Shown here one piece after another: positions 43,501 through 54,467 of a DNA stretch of 64,000 nt. Position 1 is the stretch's first letter. Each line of letters starts with the position of its first letter. Made by a program: the position numbers and the translations under genes. The notes under the pieces were generated by a model. It had not been told where the DNA came from, did not search any database, and saw only the letters and a list, made by a program, of their open reading frames with translations. The stretch is from Anaeramoeba flamelloides (taxonomy: Eukaryota > Metamonada > Anaeramoebidae), in NCBI GenBank assembly GCA_027625915.1, contig JANTQA010000019.1:873001-937000 (forward strand). Direction: 5' to 3'.

Positions 43501-46500
43501 AGAGTTATTAGTGATAGTGTTTGAATTGATCTTCATTTTTAGGTTAAGAAATATTGTTTATTTTTCAATTTCATTAGGTACTTTGGTTAATTAGGGTGTT
43601 CGAGTGGTAGTTTTCTAAAATACCTAAACCTGACTTTAATTTTCTGAAATAAAATTTTCAATAAAATAATCTTTCGATCCAAATTGGAAGAAATTTGGGA
43701 ACAAGGTTTGTAATTTAAATATTATTGGATGAAAAGGTTTTTGAAACAAATTGGAAAACTCCAGAATTAGTCAGAAAAAATACAAAAATTGAAAAAAGTA
43801 AAATTTTTGTGTTCGTTTAATTTTTTGAAATTTTTCTTGGAAAATCTTTTTGTTTCTAAACAAACAGAATGTTGAGTGTTGTTTTTTCGAGTTCATGGTA
43901 TTTGAATAATAAAACAAGAAAAAAATTCACTGCATTTTCTCGTTTTTTCTTTTCAAATAGAGTTATAAAAGAAATAATTTGAGGTTTGTATGCTATTTGA
44001 ATAAAGCAAATGGAAAATGAAAATAAAGTAAAATTGCTTTCCTATTTGTCGAACAAATTTGGTGTGTTTTCTCTTTTTTTCATAAAAATCTTCTCTTTTC
44101 TAAGTTTGTTTATTTTAGAAAGTTGTCAAAGAAGAAAAGTTGCTCAACAAATACCAAAAAAAACTTCTCTAGAATTAATGTCGTGATAAAAAATTAATTT
44201 TTTTTTAGAAACTTGAAAAAATATTGTAAGTTCTTTTTCAAAGAACGATCAGGTTTGGGAAATTGTGCAGTGTTCTTTAGGTTTTGTGTTTGTTTTCAAA
44301 TTGTTATAAGCTGTTTAAATTTTGATTTTTTAATGAAAGATCTATAATCAAAAAATTTGGGAATGATTGTAATCTATTCCATCGAATAAAGAAATTGATA
44401 TTGAAAAAGTGAGAAAAAGTTTCCCTGTACTTTTCTGAATTAATGGTTTTACATAATCAATTCTGAAAGTTTTGTGTTCTGGGCATTCAAGTTAAAGGAA
44501 AAAAAATAAAAAACTTAATGAAATTCACAAATAATAAAGCCAAAAACAGTGACTTAATCAGAAAATAGGGACGTAGTTGTAATTTTCTTTTGAACAGAGA
44601 TTCTTATTAAGTAAACTTTTTCATTTTTTAACAACAAACAAAAAATAATAAAATGAAAGTTAAAATTAAAAAACAAATACCTTTTTGGGTTGGTTGATCA
44701 AGTCACCAAAACAAAAATCTTCCGTTAGTCTGGAAAATCGTTTAACACTTTTAAAAAACTCTGAAGAACAAATTACTTTCACTTTTATCCAACAATGACT
44801 TTTATAAAATCCTTTCTAATTTACCAAGGAATAAGACGGCTTTAAACAATTCCATTTCTTAAAAATTAAATGCTCCACTTTTCCAAAAAAATTGTTATTG
44901 AAAATAAAATACGAAATTTAAGTTCCTCAAAGGTGAAACAAAAAAAAAAACAACTTCAACAATCATAAACTACTCAAAATTAAAAGTTAAAAAATTTCGG
45001 GTAAATTTTTTTTTCGGGTTTTTTTAGAAATTTTATTAATTTACCAATATATGTTTTACTCAAAATAAAAGATTTTCTTTCTTTTCTTGTACCATTCTTT
45101 TTTTTCATGAATCTACTTTTTGAATTTACATTCTTTTGCTTTTGTCAAATTTGAAGTTTTTTTAAGTGTTCCCAAATTATCATTCCAAAAGTTTTTGTCA
45201 GAGTCAAAAAAAATCAAAGAAAAGAATAAGAACTATTTTTTTAAAAAGGATTTATTGATAAAACAAATTGGGTTCCTTATAGAGTCAAGTTGGATGAAAA
45301 GAAGTGAAAGAGAAAATATTCACTCGTTTTAAATTATTTTTTCGTTTTTAAAAATGAGAATAAATATTATTTTTGAGAAAATAATTAAATTCAAAATTAA
45401 TCAAAAAATTCTCATCTTTTAAAGATCTTTTTTTAAAAATAAATTTTTAAAAGTCACTTTTTTTGAAAAGAATTGTAAAATTTTAAAAAAACAAGAACTA
45501 AAAGTTCTAGGATTGAAAAAACCTGTCTATTTTCAATTTTAAAGATATTTCAAGATAAGGATTCCTTATTTAGTTATTGGTCAAAAAAAAAAATTAATAG
45601 AGACTAGTCCCTTAAACTAGAAAATTTCTGTTCTCTCACGACAATTATTTTAAATATCTTAATTTTTTACACTCTTCATTCTTTTCCTTCTATCATTTTT
45701 TCCCCAATTCTTCATTTTTTGAGATCTCTTTCTTTTTTTTTTTAGAAAACTAAATTAAGATTCAAATACTTCTGATGATTGTATCTATTTAGATACTCTT
45801 TGAATTAGAAGTCTCAAATTTATTCGCTTCAAAATTCTCTCTTTAGCAGGCTAGATGAAATCTCATCTAACTGTTAACAATAAATCGAATAAAATTTTTT
45901 GTTCAGATCGTTTCCAAAATTTTTGACATAGAAATTTTTATTTTTTCGTTTAATTTTTGCTTTTATTTGGATAAAAATGATTTCTTATAAAAGCATTAAT
46001 ACTGAGTAAACCAAAACGTGGTTTAATATTATTTATGGAAAAATACAAAAAATTTTTAGAAAACTAAATTGAGTTTAAAATTCTTCTAATGACTGTGTCT
46101 ATTTTAGACGCTATTTGAATTAGGAGACACAATTTTTGGTCACTTCAAAATTCTATCTTTACTAGACTAAGTGTCCAACAATTAGTTCTTAACAATAATT
46201 CCAAAAATACAATAAATTAAGATTTTTTTGCCTATTTTTGATTTTTGGAGTGTTTCCAAATTTTTGGAATGGGGTTTAGAATCAATTATAAATAAATCAA
46301 AGATTTTTCTTTTATATTAATGTTTTGTAGATTTTTCTTCTTCTCTTTTTTTTATTTTGATAAATTTTCTTTAATTGCTCCTTTCTCTCAATAAATGAAT
46401 TTTTATCGAATTTTCAAGGAAAAAAATCCTCAAAAAATGCTCTAAATTTTCAATAAAAATTAATAAATGATTATTTAAAGTTTAATTGAATGCAATTATC

Positions 46501-46911
46501 AATACAATTCTTGAAAATATTCATTGAATTTTTATCAGCATTTCCAAACAATTTAAAAACAATCAGAGAGTTATAATAAATTCACACTCTTAATAAATCC
46601 TTTTAATCATTGTGTATGAAAGTCACCATATTTATTGATTGTAAAAATGACTTTTCATTTTCAGTAATGTTTATCATTGATAAAAATGTTTTTTTTTTTA
46701 TCCTCAATTGTTGTTCCGGTTTTTCTATTAGTAAACTCTTTTTCAGTCAAAGGGGGACTGTTTTATTGAAAAAATAGAATAAATTCTATGAGTTTAATTC
46801 ATTAATCTTCTCAAACTAAAATTTTCAATTTTTAGATCAAAATCATTTTTTCTCATTTAGTCAAATTTTTTATTTTTTGTAAATTTTTTTTTTTTTGTAT
46901 TTTGCTTTTTG

Positions 46912-46942
<31 letters not shown>

Positions 46943-49900
46943 CTACTTTTCTTTTTTTTTTATTTTAAAAATTAAATTAAAAAAAAAAATGTTTGAAACT
47001 CCAAATCAACATTAAGAAAAGTGAGGTTTTGTAGTTTTTTTTAAAATCCATACATTTACAAGTAAAAAATATTATTGTAAACAATTTTAATTTCCTAAAA
47101 AAATTGAGAATTTTGCACGAGGCGTTCCAACGGAAGGTTCATAAAAATTTTTTAATTTTTTTTTTTTGAAATTTATGGTTTGTTCTGGCTTTTCTTTTAT
47201 GATTATAGACTCTAATCCGAAGTTTATTATTTCTCATATTTCTAAACAATCTAAGTTTGGTTTATTCTTAAAAATAAAGTGAATTTTTTATTTTTAGCTG
47301 GGCCCCTTTGAGTGAAATGGAGTTTATATGAAAAAAAATTTTAAAGATTTTAATTTTTTTTTAATTTTTTTGCTTTTTATTTTTGGGGTTTGTTTTTTGT
47401 TGTTTAGACTTGAAAAAATGATGTAACTGTTGAGAGAAAAATGTTGGACACAGAAAAATGGTTGGACACCATTTTTAATTGGGAACATTACTGAAATTGA
47501 AAATCAAATCCTATTGATAACTAGGTGACTTTTATATAAATCCAGGTTTAAAGGTGTTACAAGTTCATTAATCTGTAGTTTGTGTAAAATACTCATTTGA
47601 ATGGTTGATAACTAAAGTAGATCATGCTATTTTAACAAAAATCCAAGTTCTAGTAAAGTTCACTATTAATTCTGAAATTGGTAATTTTTAAACTTGATTT
47701 AGATTATAAGAGATAAGGTTTTGAAAAAGTAGAATTACATTAATCGTTATTCTAATAAGTAGATTATTGTTATTTCCTTTAGTTATTTCACAAACGATAG
47801 AAATTAAAAATCATTTTCAGTAATGTTCCCAATTAAAAATGCTGTCCAACCATTTTTCTGTGTCCAACATTTTTCTCTCAACAGTAATAGAAATTTGGCT
47901 TAATTTTGGTTCTTTTTAGTTTGTTTTTTTTTCTTTTTCATTTTCTAACAACAACAAAAAAAAAAAATATCTAAAAATAAAAAAAGGAAAACTAAAGTTC
48001 CAAAATAAAATAATAATAAATAGAAAGATCGTGTATTAAAATAAATTTGCATATTTTATGAAGAAATATTTGATTAAAACAATGGTATTAGAAGATTTTT
48101 GAATGATTGTATCTAAAAACTTTTTTTAATTGTTCTATTTATATTACTATCTTTTTTCTATTTGTAGTTTTCTTTTTTTCACAATGTTTCTTTTTTCTCA
48201 CACAAAACAATATAAAAAATAAATCTCCTTTGAAATTAAAAATAAATCGTCTCCTTTAGAAATTTCAATAAAATTTCATTAATTTTCAAATAATTTTCAT
48301 TTATTTTTCAACATTTTTCATTTTATTCCAAAAATTTTCAATAAAATTTTTCTTCAAATTCCCAGGTAACTTTTGTTGATTATTTCAATAATGATGGTGA
48401 ATTAAATTTCATTAAAAAATTTTATAGATTTTCAATCAAATTTCATTTTATTTTCATTAAAGATTCCTTCAAAAGTAGCCTGAAATTCATGTCATTTTTG
48501 TTCTCATGTGTGGTAGAAAGATATCAAGTCAATGCTAAAAAAAAAAAAAAAGTCTTACAATAAATCAAGAGATATTCTCTCTTAATATTATGTTTCTTTT
48601 GCAATGTTTAAAAATAGAAAATTGACGAAGCCATAAAGATATAAATATAAAGCAAAGAAAAAAATTCTTTCAAAAAAATGAAAATTCATAAAAAAACAAA
48701 TTACCTATTTGGTTGTAGCATATCTCTTACTGATTTCGTCCTCCAATTCTGATATTCAGGATCTTTTTCAAGATCATTTAAATAAATTGTAAATTCAGAA
48801 TCTAAATTGATTCTGGGAGTAACTTGATCTGAACCAGGGATTTTACTTAATTTGATAGCATCTTGAGAAGAAATGGATGGTAAAAAATCCTGGATCAAAT
48901 TGATTTTTTTAACTTCTTGGTGCATAACATTTTGGATGTTGAAAGGTTCTAGATCTTCTTCAGTAAGCTTTCTACCATTTAAAAAATAAAAATTTTGTTG
49001 AGGGGACGAAGACAAATCTAATTCGCTTCGATGAGAATTTATTGCTTTTCGGGTTTTTTCAGATGGCTCGATATCGGCTATTTTGTCAACAAAAATGGGG
49101 AAATTTTGGGTTAAAAAGGTTAAAGCCTTTAGTGGATTTTCTTGGTTTGTTAACCATTCAACAGCTTTGTATCCTAAATTATAAAATTTTTCTTTTTCTT
49201 TTTCTTTTTCTTTTTCTTTTTCTTTTTCTTTTTCTTTTTCTTTTGTTTCTTCTTTTTCTTTTTTCATTCCGCTAAATGTCGAAAATGCTTTTTTTTCCAA
49301 ATCAGCAAAATATTTAATTGAAGGTAGCTGGATTTCAGATGGTATTTTTTCTTCTTCTTCTTCTTCTTTTTCTTTATTGCTGTTTTTTGATTGATTTGGA
49401 TCACTAGGTTCATCTTTAATACCATATTCCATCGAATAACCAAAAGGTTTTAAAGAGGCACCCCAATTCGATAAACTAAACTTCCCTCCAACAATTAATG
49501 GATTGTTTCGAACAACTATTGGCGAAACTGAGGATATGGATTGAATGAAATTAACCCATAAACTATAGTCAATGGATCCAATTTGCATATAAAAGATAAT
49601 TGGTTCTTGTTCTTGGCGAGCTTTTAAAAGATTATCTTCAGATGGCCAATATCGATCAAAAGAATAAACACCATTGTCATGGTTATTGTTGTTGTTGTTG
49701 TTGTTGTTATTATTTTCGGAATTAGTATTAAAAATTGAAGAAAAATAATTTTTGATCGTGTTTAAAAGATCGGTTTTTTCCTCTTTTTGCTTTTCTTCGT
49801 TTGTTGATTTTTCTTGTTGTTTTTCAATTATGTTTTTTAACCCAATTAAGGACTCCAAGTCACAGGTTATCTTGTTGCCAAAGGAAAGAAAATTCTTTGC

Positions 49901-50284
49901 ATTTGTACATTCTTTGCTTTTATTTTCTAAAGCAAGTAAAGAAAGTTGTCGATGTGCTTCAACGACAGAGCTATACTCGTGAATCGAAAGTGACCAAATT
50001 AATGAGTAATAAAGAAAATCATCATTAACATTCTTTTTGACATAATCCAAGACAACTGCTAATTGTGCTTCTTCGCTTTTAATTGAAAAATCTCCAATGG
50101 TACTAAGATGCTGAATCAGTCCCCAAAAGTTTTCCTCAGATTTTGCATAAAGAAACTCCGTTGCTTCGGTGGCAATGCTTGCCCTTGGCCAATTTGAGCG
50201 TAGTTCAGTGCTTACTAAATTCTGTGAACAATCCGCACACACAATTAGTGTGATAAGAATTAATAGAGAGATCAACAATTTCAT
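37532..50284 (-). CDS. UGGT: UDP-glucose:glycoprotein glucosyltransferase (UGGT)
   Basis: ER folding sensor that re-glucosylates N-glycans of misfolded glycoproteins so that calnexin/calreticulin can rebind them. Two exons read leftwards: 50284-48705 and 40643-37532. The join restores frame (AG+G) and fuses LNDLEKDPEYQNW...MLQPNR to QGSIYWISKNIYNVIAIVDL, a contiguous stretch in the family. The product has 1563 residues, normal for UGGT. The start at 50284 is preferred over an in-frame ATG at 50332 because MKLLISLLILITLIVCADC is then an N-terminal signal peptide. Thioredoxin-like sensor domains fill most of the first 1200 residues. The GT24 catalytic domain runs from about 1239 (VNIFIIVSGHLYERL), with DAD in LDADQVIRAD near 1341 for metal and UDP-glucose. 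Poly-Asn (near 195) and Lys/Glu (about 341-365) tracts lie in loops. The C terminus (NYYVFD) lacks KDEL. Confidence 0.93.
40815..41228 (+). repeat. R4 interspersed repeat, copy 2
   Basis: Collinear with 34300-34765. It ends at TTTTAGCTAAAAAATTT, exactly where the F16-like terminus TTTGGACACAG begins. Confidence 0.65.
41229..42376 (+). mobile_element. LINE (non-LTR retrotransposon) reverse-transcriptase 3' remnant
   Basis: Two frames, 41451-41657 and 41689-42117, continue one conserved product with a frame break between them (a stop at 41655-41657 then a shifted frame). The first has FKEFILPQVLYGLDIF, the thumb-region signature of LINE reverse transcriptases. The second ends LKSFCNGLNRYAYRWGKGN and, after a further shift near 42110, a CxxC...HFIWDC zinc-knuckle-like end as in many LINEs. 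The sequence stops beside TTAA element A. The first 315 bases match the F16 element. Decayed and 5'-truncated. Confidence 0.7.
42381..45611 (+). mobile_element. TTAA-target DNA transposon, copy A
   Basis: Flanked by TTAA (42377-42380, 45612-45615). Inverted ends read GGGAATAGTATCTATTAA and GGGACTAGTCTCTATTAA. An internal frame at about 42628 encodes MSKKAKPCCVCGRPTKNNL, also present in copy B, followed after a slip by KKICNIC. This could be the zinc-binding N terminus of a former transposase; no catalytic part remains. TTAA targets with purine-first termini are described for Kolobok, and TTAA also for piggyBac; the family cannot be fixed from what is left. A 2.3-kb element is nested inside. 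Confidence 0.78.
42760..45044. mobile_element. 2.3-kb element nested in TTAA copy A
   Basis: Absent from copy B. Flanked by the nine-base duplication CAATATATG (42751-42759, 45045-45053), which copy B has once (51532-51540). Near both ends lie inverted blocks with CTAAAAAAA, CCCG/TCCG and AAATTTACCCGAAA (left 42778-42812, right 44993-45028). The outermost 10-15 bases do not match each other. The duplication size fits Mutator-like (9) or hAT-like (8) elements. No transposase frame remains. Confidence 0.68.
45740..45887 (-). repeat. 148-bp short repeat, copy 1
   Basis: Matches 46055-46202 from TTTAGAAAACTAAATT to TAACAATAA. Contains a small hairpin, GTATCTATTTAGATAC. Orientation is inferred from the T-run at its left end, which would be an A-tail on the minus strand. 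Confidence 0.55.
45890..46276 (+). repeat. F16 right half, interrupted by the 148-bp repeat
   Basis: Matches the second half of the 16312-16839 element and ends CCAAATTTTTGGAATGGGGTT beside TA. The 148-bp unit at 46055-46202 splits it. Confidence 0.6.
46055..46202 (-). mobile_element. 148-bp short retroposon-like repeat, copy 2
   Basis: Flanked by AAAAATACAAAAAATT (46039-46054) and AAAAATACAATAAATT (46203-46218), 15 of 16 identical, inside an F16 half whose intact relative has this site once. On the minus strand TTAGTCTAGTAAAGATAG is reminiscent of a tRNA A box; no B box is clear. Confidence 0.58.
46732..47326 (+). mobile_element. E600 element, most complete copy
   Basis: Starts TAAACTCTTTTTCAGTCAAA and ends TTTGAGTGAAATGGAGTTTA. 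Used here as the reference that links the left and right halves seen separately elsewhere. A T-run of about 40 bases lies inside near 46905-46945. No transposase. Confidence 0.72.
47427..47884. mobile_element. Long-TIR MITE (CTGTTGAGAG ends)
   Basis: Terminal arms of about 80 bp, nearly perfect: CTGTTGAGAGAAAAATGTTG and onward through GGACACAG, TGGTTGGACA and ATTGGGAACATTACTGAAA, all repeated inverted at the right end. Flanked by TAA on both sides (47424-47426, 47885-47887). A three-base TAA duplication suggests PIF/Harbinger-like mobilisation. Non-coding. Confidence 0.8.
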
Positions 50285-50731
50285 TTTAGATCCTTCTTTG
50301 TGTTTAAATAACTTGATTTTTTGTTTTATCAAATAAAAAACAAAGGAAAAATTTAAAAAAATAATTTGAAAAATACAAAAGATGATAAAAAATGAAAACT
50401 CAAGTTTATATTTTACTGTTTAAAAGGAGGGTTTTGTTGAACCTTGATATGAATTTTCAAAAACGGGTTTTGCTAATGAGTCCTTAAGTTAGATAGCAAA
50501 TTTATCTGTTACATTTAGCTTTTTCTACAAATTTTTCAAACTTCAACAGCTATTGTTTCTAAATTGGTTTTGATTTCCTATTTTTGTTGAGGGATTAGAA
50601 AACACGAAGATTTTGTTTTTTCAATTCTTCTCTTTATTGTTTCTTTTAATTGTTCTGAACGTTTTTTTCTTTTTTTTTTAAGGGAGGAGTGATGATTAAA
50701 TTTTTTTTCCAAAGAAATATACTTTTCTTAA

Positions 50732-50970
50732 AGCCCTAGTACCAATATAAAAGACAAAAAATGTCGATTTTTCAATCATTTTTTTGAAATTAACTTTTTT
50801 ACAATATCTTAAAGTTATAGTTTTGAACCATTTATTTAGGGTAGGTTTAAATAATAATCTTTTGTACATTTCAGTCAACCTTTTGTTCAAGGCGTTTTTG
50901 AAGAAGGAGATTAAAAAAAGTTGACAAAAAAAATGGACCTTTTTTGTCTTTTATACTGGGACTAGGGCTT
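50732..50970. mobile_element. TTAA MITE 1 (AGCCCTAGT ends)
   Basis: Left terminus AGCCCTAGTACCAATATAAA after TTAA (50728-50731); inverted right terminus AAGCCCTAGTCCCAGTATAA before TTAA (50971-50974). Arms of about 35 bp. Unrelated to copy B, which begins on the very same TTAA. Confidence 0.72.
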
Positions 50971-50974
50971 TTAA

Positions 50975-52096
50975 GGGACTAGTCTATATTAAATTTTTTA
51001 TGTAAATTTAATAGAGATTGAAATTTTTTTTGTCAATTACTTAGATTTGAAATCAAAGTTAAAAACTTCTGAGTATAGTAATGAAATCTCGATAAAAGGT
51101 ATTCATTACTGTCAGTTCCACTTTTAAGGAACAAACTTCAACCAAAATTAAGTCACAAAAAAAAATCTCAAATTAAGGTATAAAATTCAGATTCTAGTAA
51201 AATAATTTGTAGAAAAAAAAAATTCCAAATTTTGTGCCTTAATTTGAGATTTTTTGTGCCTTAATTTTCGTTGAAGTTTGTGCCTTAAATTTGAAACTGA
51301 CTGTAAATTTAGTTATTGTTTTTTTAAATATAGATATCCATTTTTTTCTCTTTCTTGATAGTTACTTTTTTTCAACTTTTCGCACAAATACAAAAAATAT
51401 AAAAAAATATGAGCAAAACGCACAACCTTGTTGTGTTTGTGGAAGAAGTATAAAAAATAATTTAAAAAATAAACCTGAAAAGTTTTTTTTGGATTTGCAT
51501 GAAAAAAAAGTTCACAATCGAAAAAAAATAACAATATATGCTTTACTCTTAATAATAGATTTTAATTCTTTTCCTTTACCATTCTTTTTTTTCATGAATC
51601 TACTTTTTGAGTTTACACTCTTTTTGTTTTTGTCAAATTTGAAGGTTTTTTAAGTATTCCCAAATTATCATTCCAAAAATTTTTGTCAGAGTCAAAAAAA
51701 AAAAGAAAAGAATAAGAACTATTTTTTAAAAAATAAATATTGAGAAAACAAATTGGGTTCTTTATAGAGTCAAATTGGATGAAAAGAAGTGAAAGAGAAA
51801 ATATTCACTAGTTTTCAATTATTTTTTTTGTTTTTCCAAATGAGAATAAATATTAATTTTGAAACAATAATTAAATCCAAAATTAATCAAGAAATTCTCA
51901 TCCGTTAAAGATATTTTTTTTAAAAAAAAAATTTAAAAATGACTTTTTTTTACCGAATTGTAAAATTTTTCGAAAAAAACAAGAATAAAAAGTTCTAGCA
52001 TTGAAAAAACCTGTTTTTTATCAATTTAAAGCATGTTTCTAGATAACTATTCCTTATTTAGTTATTGATCAAAAAAAATTAATAGGGAATAGTCCC
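50975..52096 (+). mobile_element. TTAA-target DNA transposon, copy B
   Basis: Termini GGGACTAGTCTATATTAA and, inverted, GGGACTATTCCCTATTAA between TTAA 50971-50974 and 52097-52100. Collinear with copy A except that it lacks the nested 2.3 kb and carries an M1 MITE at 51109-51303. It keeps QPCCVCGRSIKNNLKNKP in a frame shifted relative to copy A's start codon. Non-autonomous. Confidence 0.78.
51109..51303. mobile_element. M1 MITE, copy 4, inside TTAA copy B
   Basis: Copy A reads ATTCATTAAATTTAATTATTG where copy B has ATTCATTA, then M1, then TAAATTTAGTTATTG. This shows insertion at a TA with duplication of TA. Confidence 0.9.
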
Positions 52097-52100
52097 TTAA

Positions 52101-52646
52101 GGTTTACAATCCCTGAAATTTGAAAAAAGATTATCTTACTTAGGGGGTAATAACTTGTTAATTTGGTTCTTAGCTGATCGATCTTGGATTTGATAAGGAT
52201 TTTAAAGGTGGTTCAAACTGGCAATTTTTATCAATTTATATTTTTTTTTTTTCCAAAATCAGAAATGAAGAGAATAAGATTAATTGGCTGGAACTTAAGT
52301 TATAATAAAATGTGGTTTGTGGGTTTTTGATCGAAATTGTAATTAGTTTTGGTTTTTATTTGGTCCTTTTAGATAATTTTTTTATTTTTTTGGGTAATTG
52401 ATAAAAAAGTAAATCAAGATATTCTTCTGCAACCCAAAAATCAAAATGTATTCTTGAACACTTACCCATATATTAATCTTACACACTTATTTCGCATTTC
52501 GGAAAAAATAAATTGTCAAAAATTACTATTTCGAAAAACTCTTAAAACACATACCAAGCACAAGATCGATCAGCTAAGAACCAAATTAACAAACCACTAC
52601 ACCCGACACAAAATAATCTTTTTTCAAATTTTAGGGATTGTAAACC
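52101..52646. mobile_element. TTAA MITE 2 (GGTTTACAATCCC ends)
   Basis: Arms of about 100 bp: GGTTTACAATCCCTGAAATT, later GTTAATTTGGTTCTTAGCTG and ATCGATCTTG, repeated inverted at 52556-52646. Bounded by TTAA at 52097-52100 (shared with copy B) and 52647-52650. Non-coding. Confidence 0.78.
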
Positions 52647-54467
52647 TTAAGAAAAATATATTTCTTTTGAAAAAAAAAAATTAATTACTTTATTTTTTTT
52701 TTTAATGAGAATTATTCTTTGAAGATAAGATTTTTTTATTATAGCTGTGATTATATATTAACAATTGTTATGAATTCAGTTAGCTATTCCCAATTGTCTT
52801 TGTCCATTATTTTACGTTTTATTAACTCAAAATATAATATAATTTGAAACAAACTCTAATTTTAAGACCTTCAGATCGACTTTTGTGTGTGCTAATTCTA
52901 ATTCTTGAAAGTTAAGTGTTTAATTGAAATTCATAATTTAGAAATATCTTTACTACAGTTAATTGTAAAATAAAAAGAATAAAATTTTCCTTCAACTTTC
53001 CAAAACAAATAGACCTCCCAAGAATAAATATAAAAAATCAAAGTTCCCAATTCTCAATGACAAATTAATTATTTAATGCTGGTTAATGGAATTAAAAAAT
53101 TGACATGTTACAGGACTTTATAAAATCTTTCTTGAAAGCTGAATGAAAATTTTGTTCCATATATTTTGAAACAAATATCAAGATAAAATAACTTTATTGA
53201 AAATTAAAATGGAAAAATTTTTCAACTCAATTTTTTATAGTATTTATGAAAAAAAAGAGATAAATTGAGAATATGAGACTCAGTCTCTTGTGTAGGTTCT
53301 TTTTCTTGATTATAGAATTGGCTTTTGATTGAAAATGACACTTTTTTACTGAAAAATGATCATAAGACTATACAGTAATTGTGACTTAAAATTCTCAAAG
53401 AACATTGATTTTTTTTTTAAATTAAAGCAATTGGTACAATCACACAAACTTACTATATTCTATAAGAATAGCTTTTATGAGGTAAAGTAGTTTTTGTTAA
53501 ATCTGTATCAAAAAATGACCATCTAAAATTTTAAAGTAATTTTCAAAAAATCTAAACTTAAATGTGATTTTTAATTGTGATCTTTTCAAGAAATTTGATA
53601 CTTTTGCTTTAAAGCCTAATTTGGTTTTTGAATCCTTTTTGTTGCACTTTATTTTTTGATTGTCAAAAAAGTAGAAAAAAGAGATTTCCAAAATCTTTTA
53701 ACTTAAAATTAATTGAAGACACTTCTTGTTAAAAACACATTATCTGTAATCTCCTTGTTGAAATTAACCTTATTTGGAAAATTTTACCAATGTTTTAGTA
53801 ACTCTGTCGTATTGTATGAGATGTGCCTATCTATAATACTTGTGTCAAAATTTTAAACCCCATTTATTGATATTTTCTGGTTAATCCTGAAGATTTGAGA
53901 ATCAATTATCGATTTTTGTTGTAATTTTTTTAAGGTACTGATAAATTCAAATAAATTTAATAAAATTTTTAGTTCAATTTACGATTTTTAATCTCATCGC
54001 TCAACTTTTAAAACAACTTAAGAGAAAGAACTTTTTGATAGCACAGCCAATTTTACAAAGTTTTTTAAGATTTAAAAGAATAAAATGCTTTGTTCAAATC
54101 TTGTGTAAAATAATTCTTAAAATGGAAAATGAAGTGAAAAATTTTTTGATATTTATTTGAATTTATCAGTATCATAAATGTCCAATTTCAAATTAAAAAT
54201 CTGTTTGGCTACTTTACCTTGAAGATTTAGTGAGAAAGCAAAGATGGCATTTAATAATTTTTTCATAATCTTGAAATTCGAATTAAACAGTTTTTTCGTT
54301 ATTAAGCAAAGTTATTTGTGTTAAAAAACAGTTATTGTACGTTATAAAAAGATGATTATTTTTTTGATATTTTTAAATCAAAAATTTAATGTTCCTTTTT
54401 TCACCATATTTTTCCAAATTACCATCTTTGAAATCATCAAAAAAATTTTTCAAAAAGCTTTTCCTCA

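Larger units (their letters stand above)
40644..48704 (-). other. 8.1-kb intron of the UGGT gene
   Basis: Donor GTAATT at 48704 and acceptor AAAAG ending at 40644, on the minus strand. It holds an R4 copy, an F16/LINE remnant, TTAA element A with a nested insertion, two copies of a 148-bp unit, half an F16 element, a full E600 and a long-TIR MITE. No extra UGGT exon is needed. The stretch from 47890 to 48700 shows no recognisable repeat or coding frame. Confidence 0.8.
50285..54467. other. Intergenic region between UGGT and the 135-residue gene
   Basis: Divergent promoters must lie here. From 50728 to 52650 it is a continuous chain of TTAA-target elements. The part from 52651 to 54467 shows no repeat shared within the window and no coding frame; open frames there are AT-run artefacts. 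Confidence 0.6.

Noticed and set aside
50285-50332. Upstream ATG of UGGT at 50332
   Set aside because: It would place 16 charged residues before the signal peptide; the ATG at 50284 gives a normal secretory start.
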